DNA of 44,055 nucleotides from M0108 sp049654905 (GCA_049654905.1 JBASIS010000215.1:1-44055), one strand, 5' to 3'. Positions 7,955 to 16,204 are shown, counted from the first letter of the stretch. The notes: generated from the letters alone by a model not told the origin. Numbers and translations: made by a program.

Positions 7955-9494
7955 TCTCGCCTCCTACGGTCATGCGCGAGACCAGCGCCGAGGGCATGCC
8001 GATGGAGACCGGCACGTTCTGACCACCCTTGCCGCAGACCCAGCTGCCGGGGTCGAGCTTGAAGTCGTTGGCGACCATGGTGATACGTTTGAGCGCCTCC
8101 GGGCCGTTGCCGATGAGGTTCACGTCCTTGATGGGCGCGGTGATCTTGCCGCCCTCCACCAGCCAGCCGTTCTTGACGTAGAAGGTGAAGTCGCCGGTGC
8201 CGATGGCGACCTGGCCGCCGGTGAAGGTCTCGGCGATGATACCGCGGTCGATGGCAGCGACGATCTCGTCGCGGGTGTGCGGACCGTTCTCCATGAAGGT
8301 GCTGGTCATGCGCGGCAGGATCGGGAAACGGTAGGACTCGCGCCGGCCGGAGCCGACATGGGTCGCCCCGTCGCGATCCAGGCCGTAGTGGCGGGCTGAG
8401 AGGTTGTCGTGCAGATAGGATTTGAGGATGCCCTTATCCACCAGGACGGCGCGCCCGGTGGCGTTGCCCTCGTCGTCCATGTTGAGCGTCCCAAGCTCGT
8501 GCGGCAGGTCGCCCTGATCGACCACGGTGACGAAGGACTCGGCCACCGGCTTGCCGATCATGTCCGAGTAGATGCTGGTGCCGATGCGGTTGAAGTCGGC
8601 CTCCATGCCGTGCCCGATGGCCTCGTGCAGCAGCACGCTGCTGGCGCCCGCGGCGAGCATGACGGGCATCTCGCCGGCCGGCGGGCGACGCGCGTCGAAG
8701 AGCACCAGGGTGCGGGAGACCGCGTCGTCCACCAGGTCTTTGAGGCGCCGGTCGGTATAGAAGCCGATATCGCTGCGCGCCCCGAGCGAGCCCTGATTAC
8801 TTTGGGTCTGGCCGCTGCGTTTGGCCGTGAGCTGTAGGCCCAACAAGACGCTGGGGCGCCGATCGGTCAACAGATGCCCACCCAGGGTCGCGATCAGCAC
8901 CCGCTCGTCGGTGTCGGTCAGCCGGACGGTCACCTTGTCGATGGCCGGGTCGGCCGCGCGCGCCATGGCCTCGACCTTCCGGATCAGCGGCAGCTTCTCG
9001 TCGAGCCCCACCTCCGACCAGGGCCGCTCAACCGAGTAGAGATCGCCCTGACGTTTGGGATCGAAATGAGCGGGCACCGTCGCGCCCTGCCCGCTGGCGA
9101 TGGTGGCTGCGGTGCGGGCGGCGCGCAGCATCGACTCGGGGTTGAGGTCCTCGGTGAAGGCAAATCCGGTCTGGTCGCCGACCACCACCCGCAGACCGAC
9201 GCCCTGCATGATGTCGCTCGATGCCTGACTGGCGATCCCGTCCTGCATCCGGATGACGTTGGCGCGCTTGTGCTGGAAATAGATCTCGGCGAAATCCGCC
9301 CCCCTGGCGGTCAGTTCGGACATGACCCGGCGGATCAGCGCCTCGTCGATCCCGAACCAATCGAGGAAGGGATTGGCGGGCGCCGGCTGGGTCAAGTCCG
9401 TGGCCGCGGGCGCGGCGTGCAGGAAGGCCGGCAGGCTGAGGTTCGCAAGCCCGGCGGTGCCGGTGGCGAGGAACTGGCGTCGTTTCATGGGCAT
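7947..9494 (-). CDS. tldD: TldD-family metalloprotease with a Tat signal peptide
   Basis: 515 residues. The catalytic zinc motif is HEAIGH (His290, Glu291, His294) within the TldD-type context LLHEAIGHGMEADFNR. Unlike the cytoplasmic E. coli enzyme, it begins MPMKRRQFLATG followed by a hydrophobic stretch and AHAAPA-like residues. This is a twin-arginine (Tat) signal with the arginines at 5 and 6, so export of the folded protein is expected. The ATG at 9494 has AGGGGA upstream; the ATG at 9488 would keep the same signal. It overlaps pmbA by 8 bases and lies 32 nt downstream of the L,D-transpeptidase gene. The substrate is unknown. The symbol marks the family, not orthology to the housekeeping gene. 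Confidence 0.88.
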   Translation of the reverse strand: MPMKRRQFLATGTAGLANLSLPAFLHAAPAATDLTQPAPANPFLDWFGIDEALIRRVMSELTARGADFAEIYFQHKRANVIRMQDGIASQASSDIMQGVGLRVVVGDQTGFAFTEDLNPESMLRAARTAATIASGQGATVPAHFDPKRQGDLYSVERPWSEVGLDEKLPLIRKVEAMARAADPAIDKVTVRLTDTDERVLIATLGGHLLTDRRPSVLLGLQLTAKRSGQTQSNQGSLGARSDIGFYTDRRLKDLVDDAVSRTLVLFDARRPPAGEMPVMLAAGASSVLLHEAIGHGMEADFNRIGTSIYSDMIGKPVAESFVTVVDQGDLPHELGTLNMDDEGNATGRAVLVDKGILKSYLHDNLSARHYGLDRDGATHVGSGRRESYRFPILPRMTSTFMENGPHTRDEIVAAIDRGIIAETFTGGQVAIGTGDFTFYVKNGWLVEGGKITAPIKDVNLIGNGPEALKRITMVANDFKLDPGSWVCGKGGQNVPVSIGMPSALVSRMTVGGENV

Positions 9495-9526
9495 CGTTTC
9501 CCCTGGGTTGATTCGGGATGGTCGCT

Positions 9527-10600
9527 TCAGGATTGAGGTTGGTCGGCGGTCAGGATGCTCAATGCCACACCGGTAGTCTTTTTGGGCAAGACCGACGCAT
9601 CGGTGATCAGGAGCGTCGTGCCGGGAGTCAGGATCTGGTAGAGCGCCTTGGCGAACTGCGGCGGCATGTAGATCCGATCGAGTCGATGGGTCGTGCTCAG
9701 CGACTGCCCACGCTCGCCGCTGTGGCCGGGAATGCCGACCGCGGTCCAGCGATGGGCCGGGGCGTTCTTGGCGATCGCGCTTTTTCCCTCGCCCCAGCCG
9801 TCCTGCATGATGAAGGCGTGGGTGCCGAGCGGCGTTCCGGGTTGGTCGATGGTGAGCTTCGCCCGGCCGATCTCGACCCCGTTGCGATAGACCAGGACCC
9901 GCTGGTCCGACCGGCTCATGACGATCGACAGGGGTCCTGTCGGGGCGGCTTCGGGACGCCAGCGATAGGACTCGAAAAGGCTCAACCGCGGGACCTTGAC
10001 CGGCTTCCCAGTGCGGGCATCCACCGGGGCCAGACCCGACGGATGCACCACCTCGCTCGGGTCGGCGCGCTGATCGGCGATGACGACGGTCATGCCCTTG
10101 GGCGAGACGGCGAACAGGCGGCGCGCAAACTCGGTGGGGAGATGGACGCAGCCGTGGGAGGAGGGGTAGCCCGGCAGCCCACCCGCATGCAGCGCCACGC
10201 CGCTCCAGGTCAACCGGTGCGTATAGGGCATGGGCGCGTTGTTATAGGTCTTGGAGCGGTGATCGGCGTCCTTCTCCAGGACCGTGAACACGCCGGTGGG
10301 GGTCCCATAGCCGGGCTTGCCGGTGCTGACGCTCGATACGCCGATCCGGACGCCGTTGCGGTAAACATAGGCCCGCTGCTCGGCGAGACTGACCACGACA
10401 ACGATGGGGCCTGACGGGATAGCGCCGCCCTTCCACTTGAATTGACCGGGTTTCAGATTCTGCGGGGGCGTTTCGGCGGGCTGCGGTGTCTGGTCGCCCC
10501 AGAAGGGTGCGGCCAGGACAGAAGCGGACGAGAACGAAACGAGCATCGCAAGCGCGAGCGCAATCACAGTTCGAAGGGGGCGCGAAAAGATCGGATTCAT
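9527..10600 (-). CDS. L,D-transpeptidase (YkuD) with a degenerate second domain, exported
   Basis: 357 residues with a signal peptide (residues 8-31). The first YkuD domain (about 64-190) has the catalytic set: His138 in VALHAGG and SHGCVHLP with nucleophile Cys151. Such enzymes cross-link peptidoglycan peptides or attach proteins to them in the periplasm. Residues about 228-350 repeat the opening of the fold: GPLSIVMSRSDQRVLVYRNGVEIG parallels GPIVVVVSLAEQRAYVYRNGVRIG. This second copy lacks an SHGC motif and should be inactive, perhaps binding substrate. The frame is open to 10705, but the ATG at 10600 begins the signal peptide. A Shine-Dalgarno sequence is weak. The gene is first in a run with tldD and pmbA. 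Confidence 0.88.
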   Translation of the reverse strand: MNPIFSRPLRTVIALALAMLVSFSSASVLAAPFWGDQTPQPAETPPQNLKPGQFKWKGGAIPSGPIVVVVSLAEQRAYVYRNGVRIGVSSVSTGKPGYGTPTGVFTVLEKDADHRSKTYNNAPMPYTHRLTWSGVALHAGGLPGYPSSHGCVHLPTEFARRLFAVSPKGMTVVIADQRADPSEVVHPSGLAPVDARTGKPVKVPRLSLFESYRWRPEAAPTGPLSIVMSRSDQRVLVYRNGVEIGRAKLTIDQPGTPLGTHAFIMQDGWGEGKSAIAKNAPAHRWTAVGIPGHSGERGQSLSTTHRLDRIYMPPQFAKALYQILTPGTTLLITDASVLPKKTTGVALSILTADQPQS

Positions 10601-10614
10601 GGGATTTCTATTGA

Positions 10615-10688
10615 GTCGGATTGGGCGTGAGCAGCGTCGGCGGCGAGCGGCGGCGCCCGCATCCCAGCGCCAATCCCGACTTAGTCGG
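10615..10688. repeat. Imperfect inverted repeat and short palindrome upstream of the transpeptidase gene
   Basis: GTCGGATTGGGCG (10615-10627) and CGCCAATCCCGAC (10668-10680) are inverted copies differing by the placement of one G. The second arm overlaps a tight palindrome, CCGACT-T-AGTCGG, at 10676-10688. It lies in the spacer between the gene at 10797-11648 and the transpeptidase gene, both on the minus strand. It could be a leader hairpin, a processing site or an operator. No T-run follows on either strand, so a classical terminator is unlikely. Confidence 0.4.
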
Positions 10689-10796
10689 AAAGCGAGATGG
10701 ACCACGGATCTTCACCGAAGCGCCGGTTCACCGCCCGGCTGGGGCGGCAATTGCGTCGAACAGCCGGGGGCGGGTCAACCGCCCCGGCGCGCCAGC

Positions 10797-11648
10797 CTAG
10801 TGGCACTTGGCCATGGGCGTATCGACGATGGAGGCGTAATGCCCGTTTTTCGTCCGCACCGTCACGCAATGCGTCCCGTTGCTCCACTTATTGCCGGCGA
10901 CAGAGTCATAGCCGCGTCGTTGCAGTTCGGACTCGCCGCCGGCGGCCCGTGCGCCGACCAGGTCCTTGAGTTCCGCGGCCCCTGAGCCCCCACTTGCCGA
11001 TTGGCTGCCGCCCGCTTGACCATCGCTGTTGCAGTCGGCCATGGTCACGTCGACGATGGACTTGTAATGTCCGTCGACGGTGCGGGCCGTGACGCAATGC
11101 GAGCCTTTGCGCCAGGTGGTGTAGGCGCTGTCGCCGCCTTTGCTGGTCGAGATGTAGGAGTAGCCGCGCTTCTCGAACTCGGACTCGCCGCTGCTTGCCC
11201 GGGCGCCCACCAGATCCTGAAGGCTCGCGGCCCCGGAGGCGCCTGAGCCGGAATGACTCTCACCGCCTTCCTTACTCGCCTCGCTGATGGCCACCGCGGC
11301 GGCCACGGCGGCGACACCGATGGCCACCTTCTCCGCCGTGCCCAGGCCCTTGGGCTTGGGGCCCGAGTATTCGGCGCTGGTCACATGACGGTTCTTGATT
11401 TCGCAGGTCCAGGGATGCTTGTCCCCGTCCACCTTGGTCAGACCCTGCACCTTGAAATGAAGCTCCGTGTCATTGAGACGCTTTGCGGTGGCATCGCGCA
11501 GGTCGGTGAGCTTATATTCGCTACGGATGCGGTTCTCGCAATCGCGGATGGCGTCCTGTTCGCCGTAGGCCTGGGCAACGCCAGGCAGCGCCAGGGTCAG
11601 GGTCAGCAGCCCGATGATCTGGGCGGAAGGGGACTTGGTCTGATGCAT
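10797..11648 (-). CDS. Exported protein with two copies of an unknown repeat domain
   Basis: 283 residues, function unknown. A signal peptide (residues 1-27, ending VAQA) is followed by a Cys-containing domain (29-97, with DCENRI and PWTC), similar in layout to the lipoprotein at 5013-5339. Next is an Ala/Val-rich hydrophobic stretch (104-122) and a Gly/Ser linker. Two tandem copies of a second domain follow, at 143-206 and 226-282. Each copy runs DLVGARA..GES...RGY ... W..G.HCV..RT..GHY.SIVD..MA.C and carries two cysteines that could form a disulfide. The ATG at 11648 is preceded by CTGGAG. A 38-bp piece of the first repeat recurs at 6478-6515. I have seen this repeat in hypothetical proteins of other proteobacteria but know no function. 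Confidence 0.8.
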   Translation of the reverse strand: MHQTKSPSAQIIGLLTLTLALPGVAQAYGEQDAIRDCENRIRSEYKLTDLRDATAKRLNDTELHFKVQGLTKVDGDKHPWTCEIKNRHVTSAEYSGPKPKGLGTAEKVAIGVAAVAAAVAISEASKEGGESHSGSGASGAASLQDLVGARASSGESEFEKRGYSYISTSKGGDSAYTTWRKGSHCVTARTVDGHYKSIVDVTMADCNSDGQAGGSQSASGGSGAAELKDLVGARAAGGESELQRRGYDSVAGNKWSNGTHCVTVRTKNGHYASIVDTPMAKCH

Positions 11649-11791
11649 CGTCGATGTACTCCAGTTGGGGAATAAAGGGTGTCTCTCATCCCGGGGCGGG
11701 TCGGGAAATCATGTGCGCTCAAGGCTGATACGACGACATTTGCCCGGCACCGTATCCTAGGGCCTGGGGACCTCGGGCGAAATCGGGACTT

Positions 11792-11817
11792 GTCCGTCAG
11801 GATTTTCCTGACAGGAC
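11792..11817. promoter_or_regulatory. Strong hairpin in the divergent control region
   Basis: GTCC-GTCAGGA-TTT-TCCTGAC-A-GGAC forms an 11-bp stem with one bulged A and a 3-base loop. It lies midway between the divergent gene starts at 11648 (minus) and 11923 (plus), in a 274-base spacer that must hold promoters for both directions. No T-run follows, so I read it as an operator-like dyad or leader structure rather than a terminator. The adjacent NarL-type regulator is an obvious candidate binder, but the site does not match the NarL heptamer consensus that I know. Confidence 0.4.
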
Positions 11818-11922
11818 CTGCCCCCTAGCCCGCGACCGGCGGCCGGCGCGGCTTGCCGCCATCCGATGCGTATGTGAAGATGCCAGCCCCACCAAGAATC
11901 CGACGCCGCCCGGCATGGGCCC

Positions 11923-14900
11923 TTGATCGCCGCCAAACGCACGCCGTTACTCACCCTCGCATTCCTGTGGCTGTTGGTTCAGGGCTGGCCATGCGTCGCG
12001 GATACGGCCGCGCCGGTGGACCTGCTGACCGCGTCGGAGCGCTCCTGGCTCGCCGAGCATCCGCGCATCGTGCTGGGCGTCGGTGCGGAGTGGCCGCCGG
12101 ACGTGATCCAGGTCGGGGAGGGGCGCATCGTGGGTTTTGCGGTGGACCATCTGCGGCTGCTCGGAGACAAGCTCGGCATCGAAATTGGGCTGGAGGCCGG
12201 TCCTTGGCATGCGATGGTCGCCGCGGCGGAGAGCCGCCGGCTGGATGGTCTGATGCTGGCCGCGCCGCTGTCGGAGCGGCGCGATCGCTTCCTGTTCACC
12301 GACGACTTCCACACCTCGTACCTCTTTCTCTACCAGCGCGACGGCGATCCCCTGCCCCCCCTGCCCGGGATCGCGGGCCTGGCCGGCCGGCGGATCGGCT
12401 ATCTGCAGGATGTCCTGCGCGTGCGCCGGCTGCTGGCCGGGGAGACCTCCATCGTCGCCGTGCCCCTGCCGAGCCAGGCGGCCCTGGCCGAGGCCCTGCT
12501 GACCGGGGCGGTGGACGCGGCGATCGGCGCCTATGACCTGGAGTACTGGCGGGCGAGCAACGGGGTGCTGGGCTTTGGGCCGAAGCGGATGCTCCCGGAG
12601 GGACTGGCGCGGTTGGGGATCTCGATCCGCAAGGACTGGCCCGAACTGGTCGGCATCCTGAACAAGGGGCTCGCGGCGATCACCGAGGGGGAATCGGCGG
12701 CCCTGCATCGGCGCTGGTTCGGGCGTCCCGATGCCCTGCCAGCCGACTCACCCCAGCCGGAGCTGACCCGCGAAGAGCAGGCCTGGATCAGTGCCCATCC
12801 GGTGGTCCGGGTGGGCATTGACCCAAGCTGGGCGCCGGTCGAGTTCCTCGACGAACAGCGCCAGCCCCAGGGCATCTCGGTGGCCTATCTCCGTGACATT
12901 GCCCAACGCCTGGGGCTGCGCTTTGAGTTCGTGCCGAGCCGGTCCTGGGCGCAGACCCTGGCGCAGTTCGACCAGGGGCAATTGGACCTGTTGCCGGCGG
13001 TGGCGGTGACCCCGGCGCGCCGGCAGCGCTTCGGCCTGACCGAGCCCTATCTGGCCTTTCCAGCCGCCATCTTCTCGGCGGGGGACGTGGCCTATCTGGG
13101 GGGTATCGAGGCGCTCCACGGCAAGGTCGTCGCGGTGGTCGAGGGCGAGGCGGTGCATGATTGGCTGCGCGAGCAGCACCCGGATATCCGCTTGCTGCCT
13201 ACGCCGGATACCCCCGAGGCCCTGCGGGCGGTCACGCGCGGCGAGGCCTTCGCCTTCGTCGGCAATCTCGCCACCACCAGCTATTACATCGGCGCCTCCG
13301 GTCTCACCCAGGTCAAGGTGCTGGGGGAGACGCCCTTTGTCTATCGCCTGGGGATGGCAACGCAGCGGGACGAGCCGGTGCTGGCGGCGCTGCTGCAGAA
13401 GGGCCTGGACGCCATCCCCCGCCACGACCGCGACGCCATCTACCACAACTGGGTCTCCATCCGTTACCGCCACGAGACGGACCTGGGGCTCCTGTGGCGG
13501 GTGTTGGCGGGTGCGGCCCTGCTCACGGCGCTGATCGGCTGGTGGGCGGTCAGCCTGTCGCGGGAGGTGGCACGGCGGCGCCGGGCCGAGGTGGCGCTGA
13601 TCGAGGCCAAGGAGGCCGCCGAGCAGGCCAACCGGGCCAAGGGGACCTTCCTGGCCAGCATCAGTCATGAACTGCGCACCCCCCTGAATCTGGTCCTGGG
13701 CTTCGCCGCTCTGCTGCAAGATCTGCCCCACGGCGAGCGCGAGCGCGACTGGATCACGTCCATCGGCGCCGCGGGCAAGGCTCTGGCGCACCAGATCGAC
13801 GATCTTCTCGACTTGGCCCGCGGCGAGGCCGGGATGTGGCGGATCAGGCCCGGCCCGGTAGACCTGCGTGGGCTGCTCGCGGAGCTGGCCGCCATGTTCG
13901 GCCATCGGGCGGCGGACAAGGGGCTGTCGTTGCGGGTGGAGATCGACCCCCAGGTCCCCGGCACCCTGCTTCTTGACGGGGCACGGGTGCGCCAGGTGCT
14001 GGTCAATCTGGTTGGCAACGCGGTCAAGTTCACCCGAGTCGGCGACATCGCCGTCCGCGCCACCCTCGCCCCGGACCCCGGGGGTCCGCGGCTGCGCATC
14101 GCCGTCACGGACTCGGGCCCCGGGATTGCAACCGGCGAACAGCAGCGGATCTTCGAGCCCTTTACCCAGGGGGCGGAGGCGTCCCCCGAAGCCGATGGTG
14201 CCGAGGGCACCGAGGGGATCGGCGGGGCGGGCTTGGGCCTGGCCATCAGCCGGCGCCTGGCGCTCGCCATGGGGGGCGACATCCAGGTGCAGAGTGCGCC
14301 CGGGGCCGGCAGCACCTTCGTCCTCGATCTGCCGGCCGAGGCGGCGGTGGTAGAGAGCGCGACGACCTGGGGTGACCCCGCCCCGGCGCCGGGATCGGCA
14401 CTGGGATCGGCACTGGGCCCGGCCCCGTCCCCCGCCCGCATCCTGATCGTCGATGACAGTGCCCCGACCCGGACCCTGCTCAGGGAGATCCTGGGTGCTC
14501 TGCCCTGCGAGCCGCTGGAGGCCGGCGACGGCGAGCAGGCCCTGGCGCTGGCCTCGACCCATCCGCCGGACCTGATCCTGCTCGACATCGGCCTTCCCCG
14601 CACGGACGGCATCGCCACCTGTCTCGCCCTGAAGGCGCGGCCCGCCACCCGCGCCATCCCGGTGGTCTTCCTCACCGGGCGGGATGACGAGCCGGGCATC
14701 CTTGAGGCCTTCCAGGCCGGCGGCGCGGACTATGTGGTCAAGCCCTTCGAGCCGCGCATCCTGTTGGCCCGGGTCCGCACCCACCTCGCCCTGGCCGCCC
14801 TGTCGCGCGGCCTGGAGCGCACCCTGGACGCGCGCACCCAGGCGCTGACGGACGCCAATGCGCGGTTGCGCCGCCTGGCCCTGGATCTGTCGCTGCTCAA

Positions 14901-15531
14901 GGAGGCGGAGCGGGCCCAGTTGGCGAGTGAACTGCACGACAGCCCCATGCAGAAGCTCGCCCTGGCGCAGATGCAAATCGGCTCCGCCTCGCGCGGCTGC
15001 GACCAGGAGGCCGAGCAGGCCCTGCGGGCGGGCATCGAGCTGCTGCGCGAGGGTATCGCCGAGCTGCGTACCCTCCAGTTTGAGTTGAGCCCACCGGTGT
15101 TGGAACAGAAGGGGCTGCCCGCCGCCCTCGAGTGGCTGGCCGCGAGCACCCAGGGGCGCTGGGGCATCCCCATCACCTACACCCAGGCCGGACCGCTGCC
15201 AGCACTGTCTCGCGACCTGTCGGTGATCCTGTTTCAGTCCGCCCGCGAACTGGTCTACAACCTCATCAAGCACGCCCAGGCCCGCAGCGGGGCCATCGGG
15301 CTGGCGAGCGACCCGGCGGGGCTCGTGCTGAGCGTGGAGGACGACGGCGTGGGGTTCCCGGAGCCGGTGCCGGGGGGCGAGGTGGTGGGTGAACCCGGTC
15401 AGGGCGGGCGCTTTGGCCTCTACAGCGTACGCGAGCGCATTGCCCTGCTCGGCGGCAGTCTCCACATAACCTCGCTGGACCCGGGCAGCCGGGTGACCAT
15501 CCGCCTGCCGCCGGCCAGCGTCCCCGTGTAA
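11923..15531 (+). CDS. Hybrid sensor kinase: two solute-binding domains, two kinase cores, one receiver
   Basis: 1202 residues. In order: a signal/anchor segment (to about 28); two periplasmic SBP_bac_3-type domains (about 35-265 and 285-510); a transmembrane helix (about 521-545); and a short coiled linker. Next come a HisKA domain with ISHELRTP (His582) and a HATPase domain ending in AGLGLAISRRLA. A Gly/Ser/Ala/Pro linker leads to a receiver (ILIVDDS, phospho-acceptor Asp888). Last is a second dimerization domain of the HisKA_3 type with SELHDSPMQ (His1005), with its own ATPase domain ending in FGLYSVRERIALLGG. The second core is the type that pairs with NarL/LuxR regulators, and one is encoded 34 nt downstream. 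The ligand is unknown; such domains often bind amino acids. The start is TTG at 11923, the only sensible codon before the signal segment. No strong ribosome binding site is seen. Confidence 0.9.
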   Translation: MIAAKRTPLLTLAFLWLLVQGWPCVADTAAPVDLLTASERSWLAEHPRIVLGVGAEWPPDVIQVGEGRIVGFAVDHLRLLGDKLGIEIGLEAGPWHAMVAAAESRRLDGLMLAAPLSERRDRFLFTDDFHTSYLFLYQRDGDPLPPLPGIAGLAGRRIGYLQDVLRVRRLLAGETSIVAVPLPSQAALAEALLTGAVDAAIGAYDLEYWRASNGVLGFGPKRMLPEGLARLGISIRKDWPELVGILNKGLAAITEGESAALHRRWFGRPDALPADSPQPELTREEQAWISAHPVVRVGIDPSWAPVEFLDEQRQPQGISVAYLRDIAQRLGLRFEFVPSRSWAQTLAQFDQGQLDLLPAVAVTPARRQRFGLTEPYLAFPAAIFSAGDVAYLGGIEALHGKVVAVVEGEAVHDWLREQHPDIRLLPTPDTPEALRAVTRGEAFAFVGNLATTSYYIGASGLTQVKVLGETPFVYRLGMATQRDEPVLAALLQKGLDAIPRHDRDAIYHNWVSIRYRHETDLGLLWRVLAGAALLTALIGWWAVSLSREVARRRRAEVALIEAKEAAEQANRAKGTFLASISHELRTPLNLVLGFAALLQDLPHGERERDWITSIGAAGKALAHQIDDLLDLARGEAGMWRIRPGPVDLRGLLAELAAMFGHRAADKGLSLRVEIDPQVPGTLLLDGARVRQVLVNLVGNAVKFTRVGDIAVRATLAPDPGGPRLRIAVTDSGPGIATGEQQRIFEPFTQGAEASPEADGAEGTEGIGGAGLGLAISRRLALAMGGDIQVQSAPGAGSTFVLDLPAEAAVVESATTWGDPAPAPGSALGSALGPAPSPARILIVDDSAPTRTLLREILGALPCEPLEAGDGEQALALASTHPPDLILLDIGLPRTDGIATCLALKARPATRAIPVVFLTGRDDEPGILEAFQAGGADYVVKPFEPRILLARVRTHLALAALSRGLERTLDARTQALTDANARLRRLALDLSLLKEAERAQLASELHDSPMQKLALAQMQIGSASRGCDQEAEQALRAGIELLREGIAELRTLQFELSPPVLEQKGLPAALEWLAASTQGRWGIPITYTQAGPLPALSRDLSVILFQSARELVYNLIKHAQARSGAIGLASDPAGLVLSVEDDGVGFPEPVPGGEVVGEPGQGGRFGLYSVRERIALLGGSLHITSLDPGSRVTIRLPPASVPV
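14391..14414 (+). repeat. 12-bp tandem duplication in the kinase linker
   Basis: GGGATCGGCACT occurs twice in a row (14391-14402, 14403-14414), encoding Gly-Ser-Ala-Leu twice in the linker between the first ATPase domain and the receiver. The frame is kept. It looks like a recent slippage product in a part of the protein that tolerates length change. Confidence 0.8.
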
Positions 15532-15565
15532 GCTGGGGCCCCGCCGAACATCGCCGAGCCCCACC

Positions 15566-16204
15566 ATGTCCCTGACCCTGATCCTTTGTGACGACCACAC
15601 CCTGTTCCGCGAGGGGCTGGCGTCCCTGATTGCCCGCGAGCCGGGCTGGCAGGTCCTGGCCCAGGCCGCCGACGGGGCCGAGGCGGTGCGCCTGGCCACC
15701 GAGCTCAGGCCCGATGTGGCGGTGCTCGACGTGGCCATGCCGGGCACGAACGGCATCGACGCGGCGGCACTGATCCGCGTCGCCGCGCCGGCGACCTGTA
15801 TCGTCGCCGTCTCCATGTACGCCGACGCCCATTATCTGCAACGCATGCTGGCGGCCGGGGCCAGGGCCTATGTGCTGAAGAACGAGGCCGGCGCCGACCT
15901 GATCCAGGCCATCCGCGCCGCCGTCGCCGGGGATACTTTTATCAGCCCCGCCCTGGCCCAGGCGGGTACCGAAGCGGTGCAGCGCAGCGCCGATCTGGAC
16001 CGCGCCCTGCTGACCGGGCGCGAATGCGAGGTGCTGCGCCTCCTGGCCCAGGGTTGGCGCACCAAGGAGATCGCTGGGACCCTGGGCATCAGCGCCAAGA
16101 CGGTGGAGACCTACCGCGCCCGGATCATGATGAAGCTGCGCATCGACACCCTGGCCGGCCTGGTGCGCTTCGCCATCCGGGCGGGGATAGCCCCGGTCGA
16201 GTAG
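15566..16204 (+). CDS. NarL/LuxR-family response regulator
   Basis: 212 residues. The receiver domain has the acidic pair CDD (9-10), phospho-acceptor Asp55 (VAVLDVAMPG), a Ser/Met pair at VSMY and Lys in VLKNEAG. The C-terminal LuxR-type helix-turn-helix (about 149-195) reads LTGRECEVLRLLAQG...KEIAGTLGISAKTVETYRARI. It starts with ATG 34 nt after the sensor kinase stop, on the same strand, and is almost certainly its partner. The HisKA_3-type second core of the sensor is the expected phosphate donor. Targets are unknown; the divergent minus-strand gene at 10797-11648 and the cluster beyond it are the nearest candidates. Confidence 0.93.
   Translation: MSLTLILCDDHTLFREGLASLIAREPGWQVLAQAADGAEAVRLATELRPDVAVLDVAMPGTNGIDAAALIRVAAPATCIVAVSMYADAHYLQRMLAAGARAYVLKNEAGADLIQAIRAAVAGDTFISPALAQAGTEAVQRSADLDRALLTGRECEVLRLLAQGWRTKEIAGTLGISAKTVETYRARIMMKLRIDTLAGLVRFAIRAGIAPVE

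Noticed and set aside
12748..15816. 1022-codon open frame antisense to the sensor kinase
   Set aside because: High GC at third positions leaves long open antisense frames. It has no recognisable domain, while the plus-strand frame contains complete kinase, ATPase and receiver motifs.
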